Shown: one piece after another, positions 21,486 through 27,599 of the stretch
Layout of the letters: every line of letters starts with the position of its first letter
How positions within the stretch are numbered: the first letter of the stretch is position 1
NCBI GenBank assembly: GCA_035527275.1
Contig: DATLBA010000043.1
Span: 1-27,599 of the forward strand
Direction: 5' to 3'
Source of the DNA: DATLBA01 sp035527275
GTDB lineage: Bacteria > Planctomycetota > Phycisphaerae > FEN-1346
Length of the DNA: 27,599 nt
Notes under the pieces: model-generated
What the model saw: only the letters and a program-made list of their open reading frames with translations
Database searches by the model: none
Told to the model about the DNA's origin: nothing
Program-made: the position numbers and the translations under genes

Positions 21486-22496
21486 CTACGTCCGCGCTTC
21501 AAGATCCAGGTCGGCGGTGCGGCCGGCCTCAACGTAATGATACGCCAGTCCCGCGACCATCGCCGCGTTGTCCGTGCAATACTCCAGCGGCGGCAAGAGG
21601 ACCTCAAGGCCGAGCGATTCGGCTTCTACCTGGAGCCGCGCGCGCAGCCGACGATTGGCCGCAACCCCTCCGCCGATGAGGATCCGATCCACGCCGCACG
21701 CCTCCGCCGCCCGCATCGCTTTTCCCACCAGAACGTCCACCACACACTCCTGGAAACTGGCGGCCACGTCGGCGCTTTCCTGGGTCGAGAGGCGGGTCGC
21801 GCGGCGTTTCGCTTCCGCGCCCTTGCCCCGCACGTGATAAAGCACCGCCGTCTTCAGGCCGCTGAAACTGAAGTCCAACGAGTCCGCCCCCAGCCACGGA
21901 CGGGTGAACTCGACCGCGCGCGGCGACCCCCGTTCAGCCGCACGCTCGATGCTCGGCCCACCGGGATACTCGAGGCCAAGCAGCGCGGCAACCTTGTCGA
22001 ACGCTTCGCCTGCCGCGTCGTCCGTCGTCGCGCCCAGCAGCGTATGGGCGGTCGGCCCTTCGGAATGATAGAGGCTGGTATGCCCGCCGGAAACGATGAG
22101 GCTCACGCAGGGGAACGGCAACCGCTCCCGCTCCAGGCAGGCCGCGTAAATGTGGCTCTCGATATGGTCAACGCCGACCAGCGGCACCTCGTGGAGCCAG
22201 GCAAGCGTCTTGGCGGCCGTCAGACCCAGCAGCAGCGACCCGATCAGTCCGGGCCGGTTCACCACGGCGACGGCGTCCAGCGCGCCGGCGGGCGTCTCGG
22301 CCTGCTCCAGCGCCTCGGCCACCACAGGGATAAGCGCTTCGATGTGAGCCCGCGAGGCAATCTCCGGAACCACGCCCCCGAACTTGCGGTGAATTTCCAC
22401 CTGGCTGGCAATGACGTTGGAGAGGACGCGGCGGCCGTCCCCCACCACCGCCGCGCACGTCTCGTCGCACGAGGTTTCGATGCCCAGGACTCTCAT
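21486..22496 (-). CDS. tsaD: tRNA N6-threonylcarbamoyladenosine transferase TsaD
   Basis: TsaD (Gcp/Kae1/YgjD family), 336 residues, transfers the threonylcarbamoyl group to A37 of ANN-decoding tRNAs with TsaB and TsaE. The N-terminus MRVLGIETSCDET, the metal-binding HIESH (H111, H115), SGGHTSL, the DFSFSGLKTAV segment, GGVAANRRLR and CTDNAAMVAG are all present. Length matches the bacterial norm. I chose ATG 22496 because the family begins precisely there; a GTG at 22517 would add seven residues and begins just after the upstream protease stop, so coupling from it is possible. GGG lies close upstream of 22496. Confidence 0.96.
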   Translation of the reverse strand: MRVLGIETSCDETCAAVVGDGRRVLSNVIASQVEIHRKFGGVVPEIASRAHIEALIPVVAEALEQAETPAGALDAVAVVNRPGLIGSLLLGLTAAKTLAWLHEVPLVGVDHIESHIYAACLERERLPFPCVSLIVSGGHTSLYHSEGPTAHTLLGATTDDAAGEAFDKVAALLGLEYPGGPSIERAAERGSPRAVEFTRPWLGADSLDFSFSGLKTAVLYHVRGKGAEAKRRATRLSTQESADVAASFQECVVDVLVGKAMRAAEACGVDRILIGGGVAANRRLRARLQVEAESLGLEVLLPPLEYCTDNAAMVAGLAYHYVEAGRTADLDLEART

Positions 22497-22519
22497 CGGC
22501 CCTTGTGCCGCCGTCACCC

Positions 22520-23971
22520 CTACGCAGCCTTCTTCAGGTAGTTTTCGATGACCTCCATGCTCCGCAAAACGTCGAGGGCACGCTGGAGTTGGCGGTCGCC
22601 GGCCAAGGGGTCAACTTCCCGGGTTTCCCGTTCGGGGGGCACCGCTTCCGGCGCGGGCGGCTCCATTTCTTCAACGGGCGGTTCGTCTTCCTGCTCATCT
22701 TCGCCCGCGCCGGGCTGAGGTTCTTCGGCGGCGGGTTCCTTTTCGTCCGCCCCGTCCCCCTCGTTGTCATGAATAATCTCGGCTTCCTGCCGGGCGCGGA
22801 CAACGCGGACATATTCCTTCGCATCCACCGGGACGACTATGTCCGGCATCACGCCCCATTCGTCCTCGTCGGTCATCTCCTCGTCGTGCTGGATGTTGCG
22901 GCCGCTCGGCGTGTAGTACTTGCTGGTCGTGAGTTTCAGCGCCGCCCGTTCGCCCTCCAGCGGAATGACGTTTTGGACGCTACCCTTCCCGAAGGTCCGC
23001 TCGCCGAGGATGATGGCGCGGCTGTGATCCTGAAGCGCGCCGGCGACAATTTCGCTCGCGCTCGCGCTGAACTGATTCACAAGGACCACCATGGGAAAGT
23101 ATGGCAGCGTTCCCTCTTTCGTGGCGGTCGCTTCCCAGTGCGGGGTGATGCGCCCCCTGGTCTGGACGATGACGCCCTCGTCCAGAAATAAGTCGCTCAT
23201 TTTCAGCGCGACGGGCAGTTGGCCGCCCGGATTGAAACGAAGGTCCAGCACGAGGGCCTTCAGGCCGTCCTCAAGCATCGCTTCGAGAGCCCCGCGAAGT
23301 TCCTCCACCGTGTTGTCCACAAATCCGCTCACGCGGACGTACCCGATCTTCTTATCCGCCTCGAGCATCCAGACCCACTGCTCGTCTTCGCCGCGACGGA
23401 AACCCTTCACCGTCCGCACCTCGATCATCGCCCGGGTAATCGTGATGTCCTCCGTCTCGCCCGTCAGGTGGCGGACGGTAATCGTGACCTTGGTCCCCGG
23501 CTTTCCCGTGAGAACCTTGACGGCGTCGTTCAACGTGATGCCGTCGGTGCTCTTGCCTTCGATGGCCAGGATGACGTCGCCGGCCAAGATGCCTGCGCGG
23601 TAGGCCGGCGTGTCCTCAAGCGGGCTGATGACCGTCAGCATGCCCCGGCGCATCCCGATCTGGATCCCGATGCCGCCGAACTTCCCGTGCGTCATCTTGT
23701 TGAACTCGTCTATCTCGTCCTCCGGGACGTAAGTGGAGAAGGGGTCCAGACCGCCGAGCATCCCATTGATGGCGTCCTTGAACATCTTCTTCGGGTCCAC
23801 GTCGCGCACGTACTGCTTCTGGACGATTCGGACGATCTCGATAAAGCGGTCGTATTGCTCGATCAGTTCCTCGCCGCCGACTTCCTGCTCCGCCGCCGCG
23901 TCGAACACCCACGCCAGCAGACCGCCTGCCACCAGACCAAGAACCAGCCCGATCACTTTTCCGCGTATCAT
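22520..23971 (-). CDS. S41 family C-terminal processing peptidase
   Basis: A 483-residue Ctp/Prc-type protease, probably periplasmic and membrane-anchored. An N-terminal hydrophobic helix (about 5-25) is followed by the helical region with YVRDVDPKKMFKDAINGMLGGLDPFSTYV, a PDZ domain (about 95-170, GIGIQIG, SPLEDTPAYRAGILAGDVILAIEGK), and the S41 core with VLDLRFNPGG, the serine motif FSASASEIVAGAL (301-313) and the Lys329 motif GKGSVQ. The C-terminus (about 405-455) is an acidic Pro/Glu-rich stretch followed by a short helix. I chose ATG 23971 because AGGAG lies 7 bases upstream. That start overlaps the preceding gene's stop (ATGA), so translation is coupled. Confidence 0.93.
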   Translation of the reverse strand: MIRGKVIGLVLGLVAGGLLAWVFDAAAEQEVGGEELIEQYDRFIEIVRIVQKQYVRDVDPKKMFKDAINGMLGGLDPFSTYVPEDEIDEFNKMTHGKFGGIGIQIGMRRGMLTVISPLEDTPAYRAGILAGDVILAIEGKSTDGITLNDAVKVLTGKPGTKVTITVRHLTGETEDITITRAMIEVRTVKGFRRGEDEQWVWMLEADKKIGYVRVSGFVDNTVEELRGALEAMLEDGLKALVLDLRFNPGGQLPVALKMSDLFLDEGVIVQTRGRITPHWEATATKEGTLPYFPMVVLVNQFSASASEIVAGALQDHSRAIILGERTFGKGSVQNVIPLEGERAALKLTTSKYYTPSGRNIQHDEEMTDEDEWGVMPDIVVPVDAKEYVRVVRARQEAEIIHDNEGDGADEKEPAAEEPQPGAGEDEQEDEPPVEEMEPPAPEAVPPERETREVDPLAGDRQLQRALDVLRSMEVIENYLKKAA

Positions 23972-25344
23972 TCCGTATCTCCTACTTGCCACGCTCGCGC
24001 ACTTCCGTTCCGCAGCATTGTACCCGCCGGCAGCCGATTTTCAACACCCCGTTTTCGCCCGCCGGTGCGGACTCCTCGGCCCGATGCCTCACCGGGGCGA
24101 CCGAAGAGGCACTGGCGGAACCGCGTCGCCAGAACGCCGACGTAGGCGGCGGTGATGGCGGGCGCCGGCCGGCATCTCCCCAGTCGAATGGCGACCGCCC
24201 GAAGCGCCGCGTTGGCCCTTGCCGCCACCGGTTCCCGCGCCAGGCACCCTTCGGCCAGCATGTCAACCAATCGCTCGAGCCACTCGCGCTTCGGCCGCGG
24301 ACGCGCCGCTACCGACGCCAGAGGCCGGACCCCCGCCAGCGCACCGAGCACCACCATCGCCGGAACACCATAACGCCGGCCCTCAATCACCTTGCGCCAA
24401 AGCCGCCGCGCCCGCCGAAGACACTCGCGCCGCACCAGACGCGCCTCGGCACGCTCCGGAACGGACAGGCGACCCGCCGGCCGCGCCCCCAATACACTCC
24501 CTCCTGCGGCCTTCGGACCTTCCTCGCCCCAAAGGCGTGTCTCCAACCGCGCCCGCGACACAAGACGGCGTGACCGGCAAAGGACAAGCGGCACCTCACA
24601 ATGAGGGCACCGGCGCACGCCGGCGTCGCGGGGCCAACGCCTCCGGCACTGTGGACATAGGCGCCGGACCAGGGACCGGGGAACCGCAAGGCCCAACGCG
24701 CACACCAGGCGCGCCAGCGGGCTCACCAGGAACGCGTGGGACCGGAACCGGTTGGGCACCTGGCCCAGCAGAAGGTAGCGGAGGACGGAGGGGAACGCAT
24801 CAATGCCGGGGGCCCACCCGAACGGCGGACCGTCCGGTCGGCCCGGCGCCCCTTCGCCCACGATGCGGGCGTCGCGGCGTCCGGCGGCCAGGCTCCCCAG
24901 GAAAACCCAGGCCAGCGGCACCGCCACCTCGTGCTGCAAATCCTCGCAACCAGGGCCGCGCGTCGCCAGCCCCATCATCGCGAGCGCCGGCGCCGCCACG
25001 CGCCACACATCGCCGACAAGGTCGGGCCAGTAGGCCTCCACCCGCCCGTCGGGCGCCACGAGCCGCGCCGCCCACAGACGCATCAGGCACGCCGGCCCCG
25101 CCCCCGGGCCGAGCGCCGGGATGCGCTCGGCGATCCAGCGCGACCATGCGATGCTCTCGGGCCGGCTGACCAGCGCCAGCGCATCGCGCCGAAAACGGTC
25201 TTTCGACCGCCCATCGGCCGACGCGCGGCTCTCGATCTCCTCGCGGAGGGGTCGCGGCACCAACGGGATCAGCCTTAGCGCCGCCCACCCTCGCACCTCG
25301 GGCGAGAACCGCTCGGACGCTTCTCTGGCTGACACGTTCGTCAC
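23968..25344 (-). CDS. Zinc-ribbon-containing protein of unknown function
   Basis: A protein of about 458 residues that I do not recognise. It is rich in Arg, Ala and Gly. One clear feature is a zinc ribbon (CPQC ... CPHC, roughly residues 230-249) in mid-protein, flanked by hydrophobic helical segments such as SPLARLVCALGLAVP. Its stop codon overlaps the protease start in ATGA, evidence that it is a real gene coupled to the S41 peptidase. The start is unclear: I chose GTG 25344, after which the protein reads as ordered; the open frame extends to 25533 through a palindrome and low-value sequence. The very high GC gives long open frames on other strands here, so exact limits are uncertain. Confidence 0.65.
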   Translation of the reverse strand: MTNVSAREASERFSPEVRGWAALRLIPLVPRPLREEIESRASADGRSKDRFRRDALALVSRPESIAWSRWIAERIPALGPGAGPACLMRLWAARLVAPDGRVEAYWPDLVGDVWRVAAPALAMMGLATRGPGCEDLQHEVAVPLAWVFLGSLAAGRRDARIVGEGAPGRPDGPPFGWAPGIDAFPSVLRYLLLGQVPNRFRSHAFLVSPLARLVCALGLAVPRSLVRRLCPQCRRRWPRDAGVRRCPHCEVPLVLCRSRRLVSRARLETRLWGEEGPKAAGGSVLGARPAGRLSVPERAEARLVRRECLRRARRLWRKVIEGRRYGVPAMVVLGALAGVRPLASVAARPRPKREWLERLVDMLAEGCLAREPVAARANAALRAVAIRLGRCRPAPAITAAYVGVLATRFRQCLFGRPGEASGRGVRTGGRKRGVENRLPAGTMLRNGSARAWQVGDTE

Positions 25345-25372
25345 GCTGAATCCCGTTCGCCTCGGCGGAGAG
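25331..25372 (+). repeat. Degenerate repeat shared with 3595-3636
   Basis: Read on the plus strand this 42-base stretch resembles the minus strand of 3636-3595 at about 27 positions, and the two encode similar peptides (ADTFVTLNPVRLGG here, TDTFIRLDAVRLGG there). Differences gather at third codon positions. It overlaps the 5' end of the zinc-ribbon gene on the other strand, so it may be a remnant of a once-coding sequence or a dispersed element. Confidence 0.4.
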
Positions 25373-25378
25373 ATGAGC

Positions 25379-25400
25379 CGGTCCCGGCGCGCCGGGACCG
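25379..25400. repeat. 22-bp perfect palindrome
   Basis: CGGTCCCGGCG followed directly by its reverse complement. It contains the same 16-base core as the palindrome at 4829-4846. It lies about 35 bases upstream of the presumed start of the zinc-ribbon gene and may influence its expression. Confidence 0.8.
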
Positions 25401-25524
25401 CTCCCCGCGCCAACACTGGTAGGCCGCAACCGGGACGGATGCTACACCCACCATCCCAGGCAACCATCACAAGGTTAAGTCTAGCCCACGATTTGGCTTC
25501 AGGCGGCGTGCAGCAGGGGGAGAT

Positions 25525-25542
25525 GTGACACATGTGTGTCGC
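25525..25542. promoter_or_regulatory. Operator-like inverted repeat
   Basis: GACACA (25527-25532), two-base spacer TG, TGTGTC (25535-25540), with one more matching pair beyond a mismatch on each side. Such a symmetric site could bind a dimeric regulator. It lies between divergent genes, but far from both starts. The right half overlaps the 5' end of the candidate structured RNA. Confidence 0.3.
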
Positions 25543-25765
25543 ACCAGGGCCAAACTAATGACACCGCTTTGGGCGGGAACCTGTCCGCCGACCATTTAGC
25601 CGCCCACCTTGTCGTAGCGGAGCGAAGACCCGCCTCAGGAGGGGCGGGCGGTGAGAAGTCGCAACGAGCGTCGAGCACGGAGTGCCCAACCGTCCGGGTT
25701 CAACCAGCACCCGGCAAGGCGCGCCTTCAGGCTGACGGTCACGCATAGCGTTCGCAGACAGAAAG
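25534..25765 (+). ncRNA. Candidate structured RNA (possible group II intron 5' fragment)
   Basis: This gene-free stretch begins GTGTG TCGCAC and has several nested stems: GGGCGG/GTCCGCC near 25571-25589, a CCCGCC/GGGCGGG stem (about 25629-25649), and CCGGGT/ACCCGG (about 25694-25714), separated by A-rich GNRA-like joints such as GCGAAG, GTGAGAAG and GCAACGAGCG. A GUGYG start and this joint pattern recall domain I of bacterial group II introns. I saw no domain V and no reverse transcriptase, so if it is an intron it is a 5' fragment. It may instead be a leader RNA of the gene at 25776. Recognition by memory only. Confidence 0.3.
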
Positions 25766-25775
25766 GAGAGGAAGC

Positions 25776-26042
25776 ATGACGGTTCAAGAGCTTGAGGATG
25801 AGGTTTGGGAACAGGACAGAATCAGGATAGTAATCAGGGATGCATCAACGGCAAAGGTCAAGACCTACTGTCACAAGAATGCAGCCCAAGCAAGCTGGCG
25901 CATCACCCAGTTTCTACAGAAACGGATTGTTCCGCTGCTCAACGGGCAAGAAGTGGTCGTCCTGGAGGGAAACGGAGAGCAACCCCATGGCGGGAGGTCG
26001 CTCAGTTCCATTCGGGCCTCCTACAGTCCTGCAAATGACTGA
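25776..26042 (+). CDS. Small protein of unknown function
   Basis: An 88-residue protein with a good ribosome-binding site (AGGAGAGG a few bases upstream of ATG 25776). It reads as a compact alpha/beta fold: an N-terminal helix (MTVQELEDEVWEQ), a strand RIRIVIRD, a helix with ASWRITQFLQKRIVPLL, a strand EVVVLEGNG, and a tail PHGGRSLSSIRASY. I do not recognise the family with certainty, though the RIVIR ... PHG ... SIRASY pattern looks conserved rather than random. Base use is less GC-rich than the flanking genes. It lies between the candidate structured RNA and a transposase remnant, which suggests a recently acquired segment. Confidence 0.65.
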   Translation: MTVQELEDEVWEQDRIRIVIRDASTAKVKTYCHKNAAQASWRITQFLQKRIVPLLNGQEVVVLEGNGEQPHGGRSLSSIRASYSPAND

Positions 26043-26091
26043 GTGGGGGCATATTCCTCAACCCTCGCGCGAATCGAGGACATGCTCAGTC

Positions 26092-26413
26092 ATGGCGTTG
26101 GAGGCGGAGAACCTCATATGGCCGGTCGAAAAAGTCCGCACGTACGACAAGACGGGCGGTCGAGCGGACCGCCCCGACGGCGATGCTCCTTTACAGCCTG
26201 ATCGTGGTGTGGTTTGCCCGCGAGGGCCATCCGTCTCTCTCGTTCCCGAACCGCCCCTGGTACCGTCAGAAACACAGGGCCTCCTTCGCCGATATGCTCT
26301 CCACCCTGCGGCGGCAGTGCCTGCGCCAGGCTTTTTTGCAGACCCCGGTCTGGAACCGGGGGTCGAAGAAAATCGTGGAATCCCTCATCGCACTCTGTTC
26401 CCGAGCCGCATAA
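26092..26413 (+). pseudogene. Transposase 3' remnant, frameshifted
   Basis: The C-terminal part of a DDE transposase survives. Reading frame one gives MALEAENLIWPVEKVRTYDKTG (26092-26157); shifting by one base near 26158 continues VERTAPTAMLLYSLIVVWF, then PNRPWYRQKHRASFADMLSTLRR and a stop TAA at 26411-26413. Joined, these resemble the C-terminal region of IS transposases that carry a PWYR-K-SFADMLATLRR-like segment. The N-terminal part and the left end of the element are missing. I cannot assign the IS family. A matching right end follows directly. Confidence 0.65.
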
Positions 26414-26439
26414 GAGACCGGTTTTCGGATAGGCTCTTA
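26414..26439. mobile_element. Probable right end of the decayed IS element
   Basis: Immediately after the transposase stop, TTTTCGGATAGGCTC (26422-26436) reads on the other strand as GAGCCTATCCGAAAA, a typical style of IS terminal inverted repeat. TAAGAG at 26411-26416 and CTCTTA at 26434-26439 also pair. The last TTA (26437-26439) is at the same time the clpX stop codon. Confidence 0.45.
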
Positions 26440-27599
26440 GGCGCTTTCGCGCAGGGGTTCGGCTTCGGCCAGGAGGTCCGCTTCGCCGCGCACCACCTCC
26501 GCCGTGACGATGTAGCGGTAGCCCTTCGGCCGATTGGGCAACTCGAACATCGGGTCGAGCATCAGGTTCTCGATGATGGCCCGCAGGGCCCGGGCGCCGG
26601 TGTTGCGCTCCATTGCCTTGTGCGAGATTTCGCGAAGCGCCCCGTCCGTGAAGACGAGTTCCGCGTCCTCCATCTCGAAGAACTTCTGGTACTGTTTGGC
26701 GAGGGCGTTCTTCGGCTCGGTGAGGATGCGGCACAGGGCGTCTTCATCGAGCGGCATCAGCGGCGTGATGATGGGCAGGCGGCCGACCATCTCCGGAATC
26801 ATGCCGTAGGCGATCAGGTCCTCCGGGATGACCTGCGAGAGGACTTCGCGCTGGCGCGCGAGCCGGTCGCCTCCGCGGTGTTCGCCTTCGATGAAGCCGA
26901 TGAGGCTGCGGCCGATGCGGCGGGCAACGATCTCGTCGAGGCGGTCGAACGTCCCCCCGCAGATGAACAGGATGTGCGTCGTGTCCAACTGGATGTACTG
27001 CTGCTCGGGGTGTTTGCGGCCGCCCTGGGGCGGGATGTTGGCGATCGTTCCCTCGAGCATCTTCAGCAGCGCCTGCTGCACGCCTTCGCCCGAGACGTCG
27101 CGCGTGATAGAAACGTTCTGCATCGTCCGTCCGATCTTGTCGATCTCGTCGATGTAAAGGATGCCCTGCTGAGCGGCCTCCAGGTCGTAGTCCGCCGCCT
27201 GAAGCAGTTTCAGCAGCAGGTTCTCGACGTCCTCGCCGACGTAGCCTGCTTCCGTGAGGGTCGTCGCGTCGCCGATGGCGAACGGCACGTTCAGAATGTG
27301 CGCCAGGCTCCGTGCGATCAGCGTCTTCCCGCACCCCGTCGGCCCGATCAACAGAAGGTTCGACTTCTCCACCTCCACCTCGTCGTCGCCCGTCTCCGCT
27401 ATGCTCAGGCGCTTGTAATGGTTGTGCACCGCGACCGAGACGGCCTTCTTCGCGTGTTCCTGGCCGATGACGTAGAGGTCCAGGAAGTCCTTGATTTCTC
27501 GCGGCGTGGGGATTCGCCCGAGCGCCGTCCGCGGCCGGCGCGTCCGCCGATGTTCCTCGCGCACGGCCGAGTGCGCCACCTGCACGCAATCGACGCAGA
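26437..27599 (-). CDS. clpX: ATP-dependent Clp protease ATP-binding subunit ClpX (5' end missing)
   Basis: AAA+ unfoldase of the ClpXP protease; 387 codons are in the window and the gene continues past the right edge. The last residues of the N-terminal zinc-binding domain are still seen as CVDC (27597-27586). Then come PTPREIKDFLDLYVIGQEHAKKA, the Walker A motif GPTGCGKT, GDATTLTEAGYVGEDVEN, Walker B ILYIDEIDKIG, the substrate-pore region, the sensor segment FICGGTFDRLDEIV, and the small AAA+ domain with NTGARALRAIIE. In-frame GTG 27585 is not the true start, because the zinc-domain cysteines lie upstream. The stop TAA coincides with the end of the IS remnant, so the original C-terminus may have been altered. 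Confidence 0.95.
   Translation of the reverse strand, partial: CVDCVQVAHSAVREEHRRTRRPRTALGRIPTPREIKDFLDLYVIGQEHAKKAVSVAVHNHYKRLSIAETGDDEVEVEKSNLLLIGPTGCGKTLIARSLAHILNVPFAIGDATTLTEAGYVGEDVENLLLKLLQAADYDLEAAQQGILYIDEIDKIGRTMQNVSITRDVSGEGVQQALLKMLEGTIANIPPQGGRKHPEQQYIQLDTTHILFICGGTFDRLDEIVARRIGRSLIGFIEGEHRGGDRLARQREVLSQVIPEDLIAYGMIPEMVGRLPIITPLMPLDEDALCRILTEPKNALAKQYQKFFEMEDAELVFTDGALREISHKAMERNTGARALRAIIENLMLDPMFELPNRPKGYRYIVTAEVVRGEADLLAEAEPLRESA

Noticed and set aside
25690..25715. tRNA T-arm-like sequence (GGGTTCAACC)
   Set aside because: The surrounding bases form no cloverleaf, there is no anticodon arm at the right distance, and the stem closes over nine bases rather than seven.
26114..26734. 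206-codon open frame on the minus strand across the clpX 3' end
   Set aside because: It is out of frame with clpX and antisense to the transposase remnant; no domain.

Overview
The window is visibly GC-rich bacterial chromosome and most likely comes from a member of the Planctomycetota. The best lineage marker is the pseudopilin at 6985-7962. It has a class III prepilin N-terminus and a C-terminal H-X9-DG motif, a combination abundant in planctomycetes and related PVC bacteria. Housekeeping genes dominate. Between them lie low-density, repeat-rich stretches with many perfect hairpin palindromes, which gives the window an accessory flavour without any intact mobile element.

Layout. 1-325: a DUF167 protein. 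326-1229: gene-free and repeat-rich. 1230-1840: an AbrB-like antitoxin / ParE-RelE-like toxin pair. 1937-3480 (minus): a small membrane protein and an unusual protein in which an RNA polymerase alpha-CTD-like domain sits between DENG-type repeats. 3763-5880 (plus): a DRE-TIM aldolase-like enzyme and an NrnA-type DHH phosphoesterase. 5896-8068: a HEAT-repeat membrane protein and the pseudopilin, bracketed by imperfect copies of the nrnA tail and downstream sequence, with a GTCATGG heptamer tract in the leader. 8164-11095: the classic rpsB-tsf-pyrH-frr translation operon behind a good sigma70-type promoter. 11465-12220: a C-tail-anchored protein of unknown function.

12303-17339 (minus) is a pyruvate dehydrogenase operon (E1 alpha, E1 beta, E2), with a secreted PD40 beta-propeller gene lodged between E1 alpha and E1 beta. 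The E2 has two tandem peripheral-subunit-binding domains. Further minus-strand genes follow: NAD(P)HX dehydratase, LarB, a PiT phosphate transporter with its DUF47 partner, TsaD, an S41 C-terminal processing protease, and a zinc-ribbon protein that overlaps the protease gene by ATGA. 25345-26436 holds an intergenic region that may encode a structured RNA, a small orphan gene, and a frameshifted 3' remnant of a transposase. The apparent right end of that remnant abuts the clpX stop codon. clpX runs off the right edge and its 5' end is missing.

The points most worth following are the alpha-CTD/DENG-repeat fusion, the duplication bracketing the HEAT-pseudopilin cassette, the families of hairpin palindromes (some copies identical at distant sites), and the candidate structured RNA near 25.53-25.77 kb. 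I found no CRISPR array, tRNA, rRNA, or complete defence or biosynthetic cluster. All functional assignments come from reading motifs by eye; no database search was run.
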